Source of the DNA: Chryseobacterium soli
GTDB lineage: Bacteria > Bacteroidota > Bacteroidia > Flavobacteriales > Weeksellaceae
Assembly (NCBI RefSeq): GCF_000737705.1
Contig: NZ_JPRH01000008.1
Location: 245,285-309,284 of the forward strand
Direction: 5' to 3'
Length of the DNA: 64,000 bases
Shown: piece by piece, positions 33,472 through 43,718 of the stretch
Layout: every line of letters begins with the position of its first letter
Position numbering within the stretch: the first letter of the stretch is position 1
The notes under the pieces: model-generated
Database searches by the model: none
The model's input: only the letters and a program-made list of their open reading frames with translations
What the model was told of the DNA's origin: nothing
Position numbers and translations under genes: made by a program

Positions 33472-36400
33472 TTATGGGTTGTTTATTTCTTCCTGTTTTA
33501 GATTGATTTTGTTGAGTAATGTTGGCAAAACGATGAGTAAAAGCGGCAGCGCAACGATGAATCCACCGATCACGGCAATGGCCAAAGGCTGATGCATTTG
33601 TGCTCCTGTTCCGATTCCCAATGCTAAAGGCATAAGGGCAATGATAGCACCCAATGCGGTCATTAATTTCGGCCGAAGCCTTGTGCTGATCGCATAAATC
33701 ACAGCCTGTTCTTTAGTTTTCGTGGCTAAACTTTCGTGGAATTGCAGATAGGTGAAAATGGCATTTTCCCCGATTATTCCAACCATCATAATGAGTCCGG
33801 TATAACTTCCGACATTCAAAGGAGTGTTGGTTACATACAGTAACACAATTCCTCCCGAAAGTCCCAAAACCGATATCAATAAGATAATAAGCGCAACCAG
33901 GACATTCCTGAATAAAAACAGCATCACAGAAAAAACCAGTAAGCTGGAAACGACCAAAATAATAAGCAATTCCTTAAATGACTGCTGCTGCTCTGCATAA
34001 GCGCCGCCGTACACCACAGAATAACCGCTTGGCAATTTTACTTTCTGATCAATCTGATGCTGAATTTCCTGGATGGTTCCACCCAGATTTCCGTTATCCA
34101 GCCTTGCTGTTACAATGCCTAACGTCTGTAAATCTTCTCTGTTAACTTCGGCAGAACCTGTTATTATATTTACAGTGGCAAATTCGTTTAAAGGTTTCAG
34201 CGTCCCGTTGGGTAAAGCGATCATACTGTTATTGAGATCACTAAAAGACTGGTTGCTTTTTTCGTTGTATAATAACCGTATCGGCGTATACTGAACATTA
34301 TCAAAAATATTTCCTGCAACATTCCCGTCTAAATTAGCCTGTAACTGGTTCTGAAAGTCGGGTAAGGAAATGTTATACTGTGCCAGAACAGACAGTTTCG
34401 GGGTAACAACCATGGAGGGTCCCGCGATCACGATTCCGTCGAATACATCGGCTGTACCATTGACTTTACTTACAATAGCAGCAATCTTTTTTGAATATTC
34501 TTCAATGACTTTCTGATCCGTTCCGAAAACTTTAATTTCAATGGGCTGAACACTGCTCATCAGATCACCGAGCATATCGGTAACGACCTGTCCGAAATCA
34601 ACTGTCAACGGTAACCCTGAAGCATCAATTTTTGCGCGGATGTCGTCCGTAACTTCATTCGTGGTTTTATTTCTGTCTTTTTTTAACTGAATTAAATAAT
34701 CACCCCGGTTCGGTTCAGTAATGAAAAATCCCATTTGAGTTCCTGTTCTCCGGCTGTAGGCTTGAACTTCAGGCGTGGACGTAATAATTTTTTCAACTTC
34801 TTTTAATTCTCTATCTGTCTCTTCGAGGGAGGTTCCCGGAGGAGAATTATAGTCTAAAACAATGCTTCCTTCATCCATATCCGGCAAAAATCCGGTACTG
34901 ATATTGGGGAGAATAATAGCCGTTAAAATAATCAGGATTAAAATAAAAGTGTAACTGAATAAGGGTTTCCTGATAAAAAATCCCACCCATTTTCTTTCTT
35001 TTACATCATGATGCTGTAATTTTTTTTCTTTTTTCTTTCCGGAGGATAGTAATAAATAAACAACGGGTAATAAAATCCAGGTGGCAAAAAAGGAACAGAT
35101 CAGGGTAATAATCATCGTATCGGTCATTACTTTAAAATAAGCTCCGGCAACACCGCTCATCAGCATAAAAGGTAAAAATATTACAATAGTACTGAGTGAC
35201 GAACCCACCATTGCTTTCAAAAGATAATTAATCGCTTTCTGCACCAATGTTTTTGAAGATTCTTCAGGATGTTCCTCATGCGTCCGGTGAATTTGTTCTA
35301 CCACCACAATTGCATCATCAATGATCAAACCGATGGCAGCCGCAACGGCTCCTAATGTCATAATATTAAACGTCTGTCCCGTCGTGTACAAAACAAGCAT
35401 CGTAAGACTTAACGTAATCGGAATGGTAATTAAAATAACCGCACTTGCCTTCCAGGAACGGAGGAAAATAACAGCTACAATAATGGCTAAAACCAATCCG
35501 ATCCACAAAGCATCTGTTACACTTTTAATGGAGTCATTGACGAAATCGGCCTGAACATAATAAGGTTTTAAGACAATATCTTTTGGTAATGTTTTTTGCA
35601 GCTCGGCAATTTTTGCTTCCATTGATTTGCTGAGATCAACAACGTTTGCATTAGGCTGCTGAATGACTGCAATCAGAATACTTTCCTGTCCGTTGGCATT
35701 AACTTTAATGTATTGTTTTGCGTTGTGAACATTGATTTGGGCAATATCACTCAACAAAATGATTCGGTTGCCGTTATTGCTCACGACAAGATTTTTCAAT
35801 TGGCTTTCGTTCCGAATCTGTGCATCTGTAAGGGTTAAATAGAGGTATCTGAAATCTGAGGAATATCCATTGGATTTAATGAAATTGGTATTGTTAATCG
35901 CCTGCTCCACTGAAGCCGGAGTAATTCCCAGTCTTGCCATCATCGCCTGATTCATCACCACACGAAACTCTTTGTCTTGTCCGCCGATAATTCTCACTTC
36001 ACTGACTCCCGGAACCTGGGAAAGAAAGGGTTTGATCGTATAAAGGGCCAATTGTTTCAGTTCAATAGGATCTTTTGAACCAGAGTTTAAAGAATATCCC
36101 ATTACGGGAAGAATCGATGGATTCATTTTTTCAACAGAAATATTGACATCAGCCGGCAATTGATTCCGAACTTCATTGATGCTGCTTTCTATCTGCTGTT
36201 TTGAAAGATCTACATTCACATTCCAATCCATAAAGGCAGAAATTTCACAGCTCCCCCGGCTGGTTGTACTTTTCAAAACCTGCAGACCCGGAACTCTTTT
36301 TACGGCATTTTCCAACACTTTGGTGACTCCGACTGTCATTTGATTCACAGGCTGCTGCCCCGCATCGGCAATGATTTTTATTTTCGGGAAGGTGATCTGT

Positions 36401-36510
36401 GGAAATAAAGCCGACTGAATTTTGGTATAGGAATAAATCCCACCCGCCAGTATCAGGAAAATCAAGACCAGCAAAGGACTTTTATAGGTTACGAAAAAGG
36501 ACTTTTTCAT
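33472..36510 (-). CDS. RND efflux transporter permease
   Basis: The 1012-residue inner-membrane pump has the usual twelve helices and two large periplasmic loops. Helix 4 carries the proton-relay aspartates in GLIIDDAIVVVEQI, the arrangement common to drug-type (HAE) pumps rather than the DG arrangement of metal pumps. The second half keeps the equivalent region GIIGENAIFTYLQFHE and TRLRPKLMTALGAIIALMPLALG. Upstream are its adaptor (94-base gap) and TolC; downstream is the YncE-like propeller. Substrate unknown: the loops are not classified here. Confidence 0.93.
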   Translation of the reverse strand: MKKSFFVTYKSPLLVLIFLILAGGIYSYTKIQSALFPQITFPKIKIIADAGQQPVNQMTVGVTKVLENAVKRVPGLQVLKSTTSRGSCEISAFMDWNVNVDLSKQQIESSINEVRNQLPADVNISVEKMNPSILPVMGYSLNSGSKDPIELKQLALYTIKPFLSQVPGVSEVRIIGGQDKEFRVVMNQAMMARLGITPASVEQAINNTNFIKSNGYSSDFRYLYLTLTDAQIRNESQLKNLVVSNNGNRIILLSDIAQINVHNAKQYIKVNANGQESILIAVIQQPNANVVDLSKSMEAKIAELQKTLPKDIVLKPYYVQADFVNDSIKSVTDALWIGLVLAIIVAVIFLRSWKASAVILITIPITLSLTMLVLYTTGQTFNIMTLGAVAAAIGLIIDDAIVVVEQIHRTHEEHPEESSKTLVQKAINYLLKAMVGSSLSTIVIFLPFMLMSGVAGAYFKVMTDTMIITLICSFFATWILLPVVYLLLSSGKKKEKKLQHHDVKERKWVGFFIRKPLFSYTFILILIILTAIILPNISTGFLPDMDEGSIVLDYNSPPGTSLEETDRELKEVEKIITSTPEVQAYSRRTGTQMGFFITEPNRGDYLIQLKKDRNKTTNEVTDDIRAKIDASGLPLTVDFGQVVTDMLGDLMSSVQPIEIKVFGTDQKVIEEYSKKIAAIVSKVNGTADVFDGIVIAGPSMVVTPKLSVLAQYNISLPDFQNQLQANLDGNVAGNIFDNVQYTPIRLLYNEKSNQSFSDLNNSMIALPNGTLKPLNEFATVNIITGSAEVNREDLQTLGIVTARLDNGNLGGTIQEIQHQIDQKVKLPSGYSVVYGGAYAEQQQSFKELLIILVVSSLLVFSVMLFLFRNVLVALIILLISVLGLSGGIVLLYVTNTPLNVGSYTGLIMMVGIIGENAIFTYLQFHESLATKTKEQAVIYAISTRLRPKLMTALGAIIALMPLALGIGTGAQMHQPLAIAVIGGFIVALPLLLIVLPTLLNKINLKQEEINNP

Positions 36511-36604
36511 TTGTAGTTATCTATTTTTTTAAATTTCCAAATGGAATCTGCCAAAGTAAATTTTGTTATAAATCGACGAGATTTCAATGGCTTATTTCAT
36601 CAGA

Positions 36605-37531
36605 TTAAGGTTTTTGTATTTTCACGGTTGCGGTATCACTCAATCCAAAATTTCCTGAGACAATCACTCTGTCTTTTGTTGTGATATTCCCGGATTTTAT
36701 CTGAATATATTGATCTGTTTCTGCTCCTTTATCAATGACTGTTTTTACGGCGGTTGTATCGTTAATTAACTTCATTACCCAGAAAGAGGACTGAGCTTCA
36801 TCGCTTACCACCGCCATTTTCGGTACTGATAATCCGTATGCTGAGGTTTTGGAAAAACGTACCGTTCCAATCAGGTTTTCAGGAATCGTATGCTCTGAAA
36901 CCTGCAGCAAAACTTTCACGGTTTGGGAAACCGCATCCACAGAAGGCATTACTTTTGTAATTTTCCCCTGTAAAACCGTATTATCAGGTAAAGTAACCGG
37001 TAATGAACCTTTATTTTTGATGATCTGGAGGTATTCATACGGTACATCTACCACAAATCCGAAACTGCCCGCATCGGTAATGGTTGCCAATACTTCTCCA
37101 TCCTGTACATAATCTCCGATCTGATGATTAAGCATGGCTACATAACCCGTTGCAGGACTTATTACTGTTGTCGCACCACTGAAACGGAAAGACGGGTCGA
37201 GTTTATTAATGGTATTTCCCAGTGCTCTCGCTTCTTTTGTCTGCAACCCAAAAAGCACACTTCCTTTCCCGACACGGTCTGCCAGTTTAATAGTCATTTT
37301 TGTGATATAACCGTTGCTGTTGGCTTTTACATCAGATTTTAACAGATATGTTGCAGTAGCGTTAAGTGTAATCATAGTGTTGAGCTGGGCTGTATCAGAC
37401 GGATATGCTACAGTGACGAGTGTCTTAGGTTTTGCATCCGGCTCAGAAGTAGCTGGCGCAGCATTTTCTGCCGTTTTTGTACAGCTGAAAACCACAAAAA
37501 AGATGATACAAAGGGCGATTATTTTTTTCAT
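36605..37531 (-). CDS. RND periplasmic adaptor (membrane-fusion) lipoprotein
   Basis: The 308-residue protein has a lipobox VVFSC (Cys17) followed by a low-complexity linker (AENAAPATSEPDAKPK). It has the split lipoyl-like arms (ATYLLKSDVKANSNGYITKM and ATTVISPATGYVAMLNHQIGDYVQDG) and the beta-barrel domain (FVVDVPYEYLQII). It lacks a long coiled-coil hairpin. It links the RND pump to TolC and overlaps nothing, with only a 3-base gap from the TolC gene. Confidence 0.9.
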   Translation of the reverse strand: MKKIIALCIIFFVVFSCTKTAENAAPATSEPDAKPKTLVTVAYPSDTAQLNTMITLNATATYLLKSDVKANSNGYITKMTIKLADRVGKGSVLFGLQTKEARALGNTINKLDPSFRFSGATTVISPATGYVAMLNHQIGDYVQDGEVLATITDAGSFGFVVDVPYEYLQIIKNKGSLPVTLPDNTVLQGKITKVMPSVDAVSQTVKVLLQVSEHTIPENLIGTVRFSKTSAYGLSVPKMAVVSDEAQSSFWVMKLINDTTAVKTVIDKGAETDQYIQIKSGNITTKDRVIVSGNFGLSDTATVKIQKP

Positions 37532-37534
37532 AAT

Positions 37535-38797
37535 TTATTGAATGATTAGGTATTGCAGTTGGTTTTTCAGATTCAGTAAAGTGGTAGTATAGTGGATAAT
37601 ATTCCCTTTAAGGCTGAGTAAATTATTAATGGACAGAATAAAATCCACCATTCTTACATCTCCTGTCGGAAGCTGTTTGGCATTGGCTTCGACTAAAGTT
37701 TTGGCATACGTCATTTGTTGATTGGCCATTCTTATCATTTTATCATACTGTTCCATCTGGTTTCTTACCTGCAGAATTTGTTGCTGATATTGTCTTTTTG
37801 TCTGCTCAAGATATTTCTGGCGGGTTTGCAGCGATAATTCATTTTGCTGTAACAACATTTTTTTCTGATGCCCGTCATAAATCGGGATGGTAACTCCAAC
37901 ACCGACACTCATTCCAAAATTTTTATAAGGAGTTGTGGTAAAGGAGGACTGATACCCACTATCAGAAAAGGCTGTAATCTTTGGTTTGTAATCATATTGA
38001 ATAATCCTTGCATCATTGGATAATTTTATACTATCCGCTTGAAAGGCTTTTGTGTACATGCTTTCATCAAAAGAAGCAGGGTCGAGCGTTTCTTTAAACT
38101 GAGGTTCTTCCACTGGTTCGAAAGTATTATCGGTGATTCCGGACAAGTATTTCAACAGGGAATAATTATTCTGCCAGTCGGCTTTTTGTTGTTCGAGCGT
38201 CAATTCGTTTTGCTGAAGGGTAACTTTAAAGGTGAGATAATCTGTCTGCTTAAAAACAGCAGCCTGAGTGAGTTTTTTCAGAACAATATCTTCCTGGTCC
38301 AGCAGATGAATAATTTCTTTACTGACATTGTATTGCTGCTGGCTTGCATAGGTAGCAATATACTGATCGGTAATTTGCTTATTAAGCGTTTGAAGACTGA
38401 TATTTTTTTGTGCCAGCACCTGTGCTATACTTGCATTCACCCCTGCCAGCCGGGTGTTGAGATTGTTCCGGCTGATGAATTCTTTAGCGACTCTTACGCC
38501 TGCAAAAAGCGATTGCCCGTTGGTGAGTGCATTATCGTATCCCCAACCTTTAATATTGGGAGAATATCCTGCTGTACCCTCCCCTGTTACAATAAAACCA
38601 TATGTCGCTCTTAATTTTAAACTGTCAATCCGGTTAGAAATGACCTGGTTATTATAATCGTTGAGAAGCGGACTGTTCGCCTGGGCTGTGGTAAGAAAAT
38701 GGGAAAGAGTATTGGACTGTGCATGGAGTGTACAAAAGCCCAGAAATAATATCCACAACAATGAACCGCGCATGAGATAGGTACGAAAAGTATCCAT
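37535..38797 (-). CDS. TolC-family outer-membrane efflux protein
   Basis: The 420-residue protein has a signal peptide (1-26, ending LHAQ) and TolC-type long alpha-helical repeats: ITDQYIATYASQQQYNVSKE, YLTFKVTLQQNELTLEQQKA, and the second-half RQKYLEQTKRQYQQQILQVR. The barrel strand FGMSVGVGVTIPIYDGHQKK is typical. It is the outer-membrane exit of the tripartite pump with the next two genes. Confidence 0.9.
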   Translation of the reverse strand: MDTFRTYLMRGSLLWILFLGFCTLHAQSNTLSHFLTTAQANSPLLNDYNNQVISNRIDSLKLRATYGFIVTGEGTAGYSPNIKGWGYDNALTNGQSLFAGVRVAKEFISRNNLNTRLAGVNASIAQVLAQKNISLQTLNKQITDQYIATYASQQQYNVSKEIIHLLDQEDIVLKKLTQAAVFKQTDYLTFKVTLQQNELTLEQQKADWQNNYSLLKYLSGITDNTFEPVEEPQFKETLDPASFDESMYTKAFQADSIKLSNDARIIQYDYKPKITAFSDSGYQSSFTTTPYKNFGMSVGVGVTIPIYDGHQKKMLLQQNELSLQTRQKYLEQTKRQYQQQILQVRNQMEQYDKMIRMANQQMTYAKTLVEANAKQLPTGDVRMVDFILSINNLLSLKGNIIHYTTTLLNLKNQLQYLIIQ

Positions 38798-38849
38798 ATT
38801 CTATAAATTATAGGGTAAAGATGCAATGTGATTTTGTAGAAATCCTGAA

Positions 38850-39887
38850 TTACTGCATTTCAATTTTTGTAATCTGACCCTTTTTATAGCAATAGAATTC
38901 GTAACTGGGCTTCTTCCTGAAAACAAATACTTTTTCCAGCTGGATCATATCGTATTCTTTTTTAAGTTCCTTGTATTTTTCCTGAAGATGATCAGGTAAT
39001 TCACTGGACTGAATGGGTCTTTCTATTTCCATCCCATCGTCAAAAGTATATTCCAGGACGAGATCTGTATTTCTCCAGGAGATAACAGATTCTTTTTTGA
39101 CATTATTCTGAACCGACGCAAAAGCAATTTTATCCTGTTTGATGATTGTATCAGAAGTTCCTACAAGTAATGTAATCCCTGAAATTACCATCGCACCGTA
39201 CCCAATCTTTCTGAACACATGCTCACTCAGATAAGGAAGGATATATTGTATGGTATAAGATGAAATGATCGTGGCAACCGCTATTGTTAAGCCTAACCAT
39301 AATGCCATATTGGAATATAATCCCAAAGCAATATAGATTCCCAGCTTTATAAGATGCAGAAATATTTCATTGGCAGCCCTGGTAGCTACAATTTCTTCTT
39401 TTTTAAGACCAAATTTTAAATAAAACCGATTGAACAAAAGCCCGATAGCTCCTGTAATTCCTGAAACAAAACCCGCTAAAAAACCTACAATGGCCAGAAT
39501 ATATTCAGGATAGGGTTTTTCTTCTTTTTCTTCTGCTTTTTGAGATTTAAATAGCTGAGGTACATTGGCAACAAGGAATAAAGCAACAATCAGCTGTAAA
39601 TAATTGGGATTTATATATTTAATGAGATAAGCTCCCAACAAAACGGCAGGAATGGAAAAGGGAACAAACCAGAAGAATATTTTCCAGTTGATATGTTTTT
39701 TGAAAACCGCAATTCTGGATACCGAGCTGGTAAAAGTCCCGATGGTTAATGAAAAAGGAACTACAGAACCGGGTAATAATAGATTTAATATCGGGATTAA
39801 AATAAGGCTTGCTCCACCGCCACAAATGGCACTTATCCAAAAGGCTACAATTGTTGCTGAGAACAAAAGGACAATTTTTAAGATCAT
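38850..39887 (-). CDS. TSUP (TauE/SafE) permease with extra C-terminal domain
   Basis: The 345-residue protein has about eight helices of the TSUP sulfite/organosulfur exporter family (1-250), with the typical internal duplication (SAICGGGASLILIPILNLLLP and VGFLAGFVSGITGAIGLLFN). About 95 extra residues follow (about 250-345), soluble and charged, with EYTFDDGMEIERP and YEFYCYKKGQITKIEM. It is encoded 52 bases before the TolC gene and may be first in that transcript or follow the PAP2 gene. Substrate unknown. Confidence 0.85.
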   Translation of the reverse strand: MILKIVLLFSATIVAFWISAICGGGASLILIPILNLLLPGSVVPFSLTIGTFTSSVSRIAVFKKHINWKIFFWFVPFSIPAVLLGAYLIKYINPNYLQLIVALFLVANVPQLFKSQKAEEKEEKPYPEYILAIVGFLAGFVSGITGAIGLLFNRFYLKFGLKKEEIVATRAANEIFLHLIKLGIYIALGLYSNMALWLGLTIAVATIISSYTIQYILPYLSEHVFRKIGYGAMVISGITLLVGTSDTIIKQDKIAFASVQNNVKKESVISWRNTDLVLEYTFDDGMEIERPIQSSELPDHLQEKYKELKKEYDMIQLEKVFVFRKKPSYEFYCYKKGQITKIEMQ

Positions 39888-39964
39888 GTTCTAAATAAAA
39901 GGATTACACTTCATTGTATTTTCAGTACAAAAGTGCAGCCTGATTTAGAAGAAATTCTGAATGA

Positions 39965-40636
39965 TCAATTTTTACTTTCAGAAATACTCCTGTCATTTTT
40001 AACGTAGAAATAGCCCATAATCAATACGCACACAATTCCTAAGATAAACCCGCCCAACACATCGGTAAACCAATGCGCTCCGAGATAAACCCTGGAAACT
40101 GCTCCGAAGAAAATCATAGAAAGACAGGAAGTAATCAGGAATATCCTGATCTTATAGGATATCTTTTTTAAGTGAAGAATAATTAAGATCAATGATCCGA
40201 AAAATACGGTATAAAATAATACATGCCCACTGGGGAAACTCTGGTATTTGGTATCTTCCAGAAGAATCACCAAATCTTTGGAGGGACGGGGTCTGTTGAT
40301 CAGCATTTTAAAAGCTAACCCTAAAATCCCGGAAAGAAGTGTTGAAACAACCAGTACAGCTTCTTTTTTATATCCCCGTATCAGAAAGAAAAGTGAAGTT
40401 ATTCCCACCATTACAATAGATACGGGTGTTCTCCCAAACCAGCTTATCCAAATCATAATGGGAGTAAGGACCGGTGTCTGCTTTTCCTGTATTTCTTCTG
40501 AAATATGAATATCCAAATATTTCGGGGGTACAAGGAGCACAAAAAAGCTTAACACGATGAATGCTATTAAAAGTGTGGCAAGTGCGGAACGGAATAAAAG
40601 CCTTTCATTGGCCTGAAGAAATGTAATTAATTTCAT
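39965..40636 (-). CDS. PAP2-family lipid phosphatase (LpxE-like signature)
   Basis: The 223-residue membrane protein has about six helices and the complete PAP2 signature: KMLINRPRP (K-x6-RP), FPSGHVLFY, and SRVYLGAHWFTD (SR-x5-H-x3-D). This is the pattern of LpxE/PgpB-type periplasmic phosphatases acting on lipid A, undecaprenyl-PP or phosphatidylglycerol phosphate. It is 51 bases after the TonB-receptor-like gene, downstream of the two-component genes. Which lipid it acts on cannot be read from sequence alone. Confidence 0.9.
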   Translation of the reverse strand: MKLITFLQANERLLFRSALATLLIAFIVLSFFVLLVPPKYLDIHISEEIQEKQTPVLTPIMIWISWFGRTPVSIVMVGITSLFFLIRGYKKEAVLVVSTLLSGILGLAFKMLINRPRPSKDLVILLEDTKYQSFPSGHVLFYTVFFGSLILIILHLKKISYKIRIFLITSCLSMIFFGAVSRVYLGAHWFTDVLGGFILGIVCVLIMGYFYVKNDRSISESKN

Positions 40637-40687
40637 AGGTACATCATTATTCTTACTGTAATTTATTAATTCTGAATGATGGTAAAC

Positions 40688-42928
40688 TTAGTTTCCCTGT
40701 GAAGCCTCATTCAGATAATCATTGCTGATATCTTTTTCTTTTTTAAAATCCATTTTCCCAAATTTGTAGCTGAAACTGATCCCAAAAGACCGAAGCGGCA
40801 GCTGACGCACTGAATAGGAGCTGTAATCATTGGTATCAACGGTCGTTACCTGTTTGATATATTGATTAAACGGATTCGTTGCGGTAAAACCAATACTTGC
40901 TTTTTTATTCCAGAACTGCTTTCTCGCAGCAATACTGTAAGTAATGGACTGCGGATTTTTACCCTGAATATTTTTCGCCGCAGAATTATAATTTCCAAAC
41001 GCTTCTACAATAAAATCTTTTGGAAACTGGTAATTTATATTTAAGTTTAACCGGTAACGCATCCCCATATCCAGATTTCCAACATAAATATCACTTACAA
41101 TGTACCGGTGGAAAATCATCATATTCCCGCGTATATTCAATTTATTATTCAGTAAAGGAATGGAGCCGGACACGATACTTCCGGAATTGTATTCTTTTCC
41201 TATATTTTGTCTGGTGGTCAGGGATACGTTTGCATACTCCGTACCATTTACGGTGTAAACCGGATAAAAAGTGGTAATTTGTTTTAAATCCTGGCTGTTG
41301 ATCCGCTCTGTAAGGGTTAATGAAACCGTTGCTCCACCGGTGAAATTTTTTGTGTATCCCAATTCCATATTATCTCCTATTTCCGGTTTTAAGCCAGGAT
41401 TTCCGGTGGTAATGTTATGCGGATCACTGAAGTTTAAAAATGGATTCACTTCGGAATATTCAGGTCTTTCGACTCTTCTTGTGTAGGCCAGTTTCAGGGT
41501 TTGTCCTTTATCAAATTTATGAGACAGAATCAGGGAGGGTACCAACAAATTGTAAGAAGGTATACTGGTATTCTGGAAATCAATCTTTACGGAGGTATAC
41601 TCGTAACGCGCGCCTGCCCGTACATCCAGCCAGTTGAATAATTTCAGTGAAGAGGAAAGATACGCCGCGTAAATTCCCATATCATATTGTAATCGGTACG
41701 ACTGAAAAGGATCTGCTGCATATTGCTCTGACAAAGCATCTAAAACACTCACATCAGTTGTATTCGTGATATGCTGAAGAATAGTTTTCGCCCCCATTTC
41801 AAGGGTAACATTGTCATTGACCGGCTGTACATAATCTACTGATAAGGTATGACTGGTATCCGTTCCCGGATTGCTTCCTGAAATCCCGCTGTAAGGTGAT
41901 GATGCACCCGATACACTCTGCGTCTGCAAATAATTGCTTTTCGGGGAGCCGTAGCTTACCACATAATCTGCGGTGAGCTCCTGCCCTTCTTTTTTAAAAG
42001 TTTTTCTGTAGCTGATATTTCCGTCAATGGAATGTACAGAAGAACGGTTATCAGAATTTCTGTACCCCATAATCGACTGCTCACCTCCATTAGAAAAATC
42101 CGTGATATATTGTTCCTGATTAATCAAACCGATGCTTTTGTTGGCAAAATCATTGTAAGAAACTGAGCCGCTTACTGTATTGGTTTTATTAATCGACCAC
42201 TCAAATCCTAAACCGGTACGGTAACCGTACCTTTGAAAATCGGTATAGCCGTCCTGTAATAAACGGGTTTGTGATGAAAGATCATGGGAAATTCTGTCCT
42301 GCGATGAAGGAGTTCTGGATTTCAATTGGGCATTTCCGCTGAAAAAAGTATTCAGACTGAAATTGTTATTTCTGAAATTCAGGTTGACAGACCCGGTTTC
42401 AAAACGTGTTCCTGCTGATGCATTTACAGTTCCGTTGATGCCTTTCACTTTTCTTTCATTCAGAATGATATTAATAACACCTCCTGTTCCCTGCGCATCA
42501 TATTTTGCACCGGGACTGGTTACCGCTTCAATACTTTTAATTTGACTCGCAGGAATGGAAGCCAGCGCGTCGGCAAGGCTGTTACCAAATATGCTTGAAG
42601 GTTTTCCGTTGATCAGAAACCGTACATTAGGATTTCCCTGTAGCTCTACATTTCCGTCTGCATCAACGGTCACCTGCGGCACTTTTTTTAAGACATCAAT
42701 TGCAGCTCCATTTTGAGATGTCAAATCATTGGCAACATTGTATACAATTTTATCAATTTTATTTTCTACTACTGCTTTTTTAGCGACAATGGTAACTCCT
42801 TCCAATGCCTTAATGGTATTTCCTGCCAGGGAGTCAGCTGCTTTATCTTTGAGAGTTCCGGGGTTTGTAGTTTGGGCACTTACTAACAGAGCAGGTAGTA
42901 AAGCCAGAAGAATTGATAATTGTTTCAC
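40688..42928 (-). CDS. TonB-receptor-like outer-membrane barrel protein
   Basis: The 746-residue protein starts at a GTG (42928), since no ATG lies near. It has a signal peptide (1-18, ending VSAQ), a plug domain (about 60-160, with DVLKKVPQVTVDADGNVELQ, PNVRFLINGKPSSIFG and GAKYDAQGTGGVINII) and an outer-membrane beta-barrel of the OMP_b-brl_3 type that ends SFGISFSYKFG, plus a charged tail. No carboxypeptidase-regulatory domain precedes the plug. It lies between two PAP2 genes; ligand unknown. Confidence 0.87.
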   Translation of the reverse strand: MKQLSILLALLPALLVSAQTTNPGTLKDKAADSLAGNTIKALEGVTIVAKKAVVENKIDKIVYNVANDLTSQNGAAIDVLKKVPQVTVDADGNVELQGNPNVRFLINGKPSSIFGNSLADALASIPASQIKSIEAVTSPGAKYDAQGTGGVINIILNERKVKGINGTVNASAGTRFETGSVNLNFRNNNFSLNTFFSGNAQLKSRTPSSQDRISHDLSSQTRLLQDGYTDFQRYGYRTGLGFEWSINKTNTVSGSVSYNDFANKSIGLINQEQYITDFSNGGEQSIMGYRNSDNRSSVHSIDGNISYRKTFKKEGQELTADYVVSYGSPKSNYLQTQSVSGASSPYSGISGSNPGTDTSHTLSVDYVQPVNDNVTLEMGAKTILQHITNTTDVSVLDALSEQYAADPFQSYRLQYDMGIYAAYLSSSLKLFNWLDVRAGARYEYTSVKIDFQNTSIPSYNLLVPSLILSHKFDKGQTLKLAYTRRVERPEYSEVNPFLNFSDPHNITTGNPGLKPEIGDNMELGYTKNFTGGATVSLTLTERINSQDLKQITTFYPVYTVNGTEYANVSLTTRQNIGKEYNSGSIVSGSIPLLNNKLNIRGNMMIFHRYIVSDIYVGNLDMGMRYRLNLNINYQFPKDFIVEAFGNYNSAAKNIQGKNPQSITYSIAARKQFWNKKASIGFTATNPFNQYIKQVTTVDTNDYSSYSVRQLPLRSFGISFSYKFGKMDFKKEKDISNDYLNEASQGN

Positions 42929-43089
42929 CGTGATTATTTATTAAACCACAAAAATGGGCCTTAATTCTGAATTAATTTTGAATCGTAAGCCTGCCAGAAG
43001 AGATCATATATTAATTATTTATACACTGATACATGAAAAGGCTGATGGCGTTCATCAACTTTTATTATTATTTTTAATAGGTATTCAAT

Positions 43090-43677
43090 TTACGATTTAA
43101 AACTTTTATTATTTTTAAAAACGGTCTGAAACAACAATCCTATACAACATCCGGAAACAATCCCTACCACTGCCCCGCCGAGAACATCAAACGGATAATG
43201 AACTCCATTATATATTCTGCTATAAGATACCAGCAAAGCCCAAATCAACAATATTATCTTCAATCCTTTATATTTAGAAGGCAACAGCAGGAAAAGAAAG
43301 GTAAGCAGACCAAATGCATTGGCGCTGTGGGAGGAAACGAATCCATAAGGCCCACCTGGCCCGGCTTTGCCTAAATGGATCAGTGGAATTAGTGAGGGCC
43401 TATGAGACGGACGTAAACGCAAAACCGTATTCTTAATCAAACCTGAAGCAATCCGGTCACACAGAGTAATCGTAATCCCGATAGCCAACAGTACATAAAC
43501 ACTTGCTTTTTTATAAATTTTGATTAAAAAGAATAACAAAAGAGCATAAAAAGGGACCCAAAACCATTTATCACTTGCCCAATACATAATAATATCAAAC
43601 AAAGCATTGTGTTTCCCATTGATATAAAGAAAAAACTCTGTGTCCCACTGATTTAAATGGTCAATAAATGATTTCAT
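43090..43677 (-). CDS. PAP2-family lipid phosphatase (SSH-type)
   Basis: The 195-residue membrane protein has the motifs KNTVLRLRP (K-x6-RP), a variant FVSSHSANAFG in place of PSGH, and SRIYNGVHYPFD (SR-x5-H-x3-D). The SSH variant is common in the Bacteroidota PAP2 group that includes lipid A 4'-phosphatases and undecaprenyl pyrophosphatases (family knowledge). It begins 41 bases after the histidine kinase gene and is very likely in its operon, so it may be a direct output or partner of the two-component system. Confidence 0.9.
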   Translation of the reverse strand: MKSFIDHLNQWDTEFFLYINGKHNALFDIIMYWASDKWFWVPFYALLLFFLIKIYKKASVYVLLAIGITITLCDRIASGLIKNTVLRLRPSHRPSLIPLIHLGKAGPGGPYGFVSSHSANAFGLLTFLFLLLPSKYKGLKIILLIWALLVSYSRIYNGVHYPFDVLGGAVVGIVSGCCIGLLFQTVFKNNKSFKS

Positions 43678-43718
43678 CGGATCATGATTTTAATTTCACC
43701 ATAATAAAAGTATGAATA

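Noticed and set aside
38039..38614. 191-codon open frame on the plus strand
   Set aside because: It is antisense to the TolC-family gene (37535-38797), which has a signal peptide and a clear family pattern; the plus frame has none.
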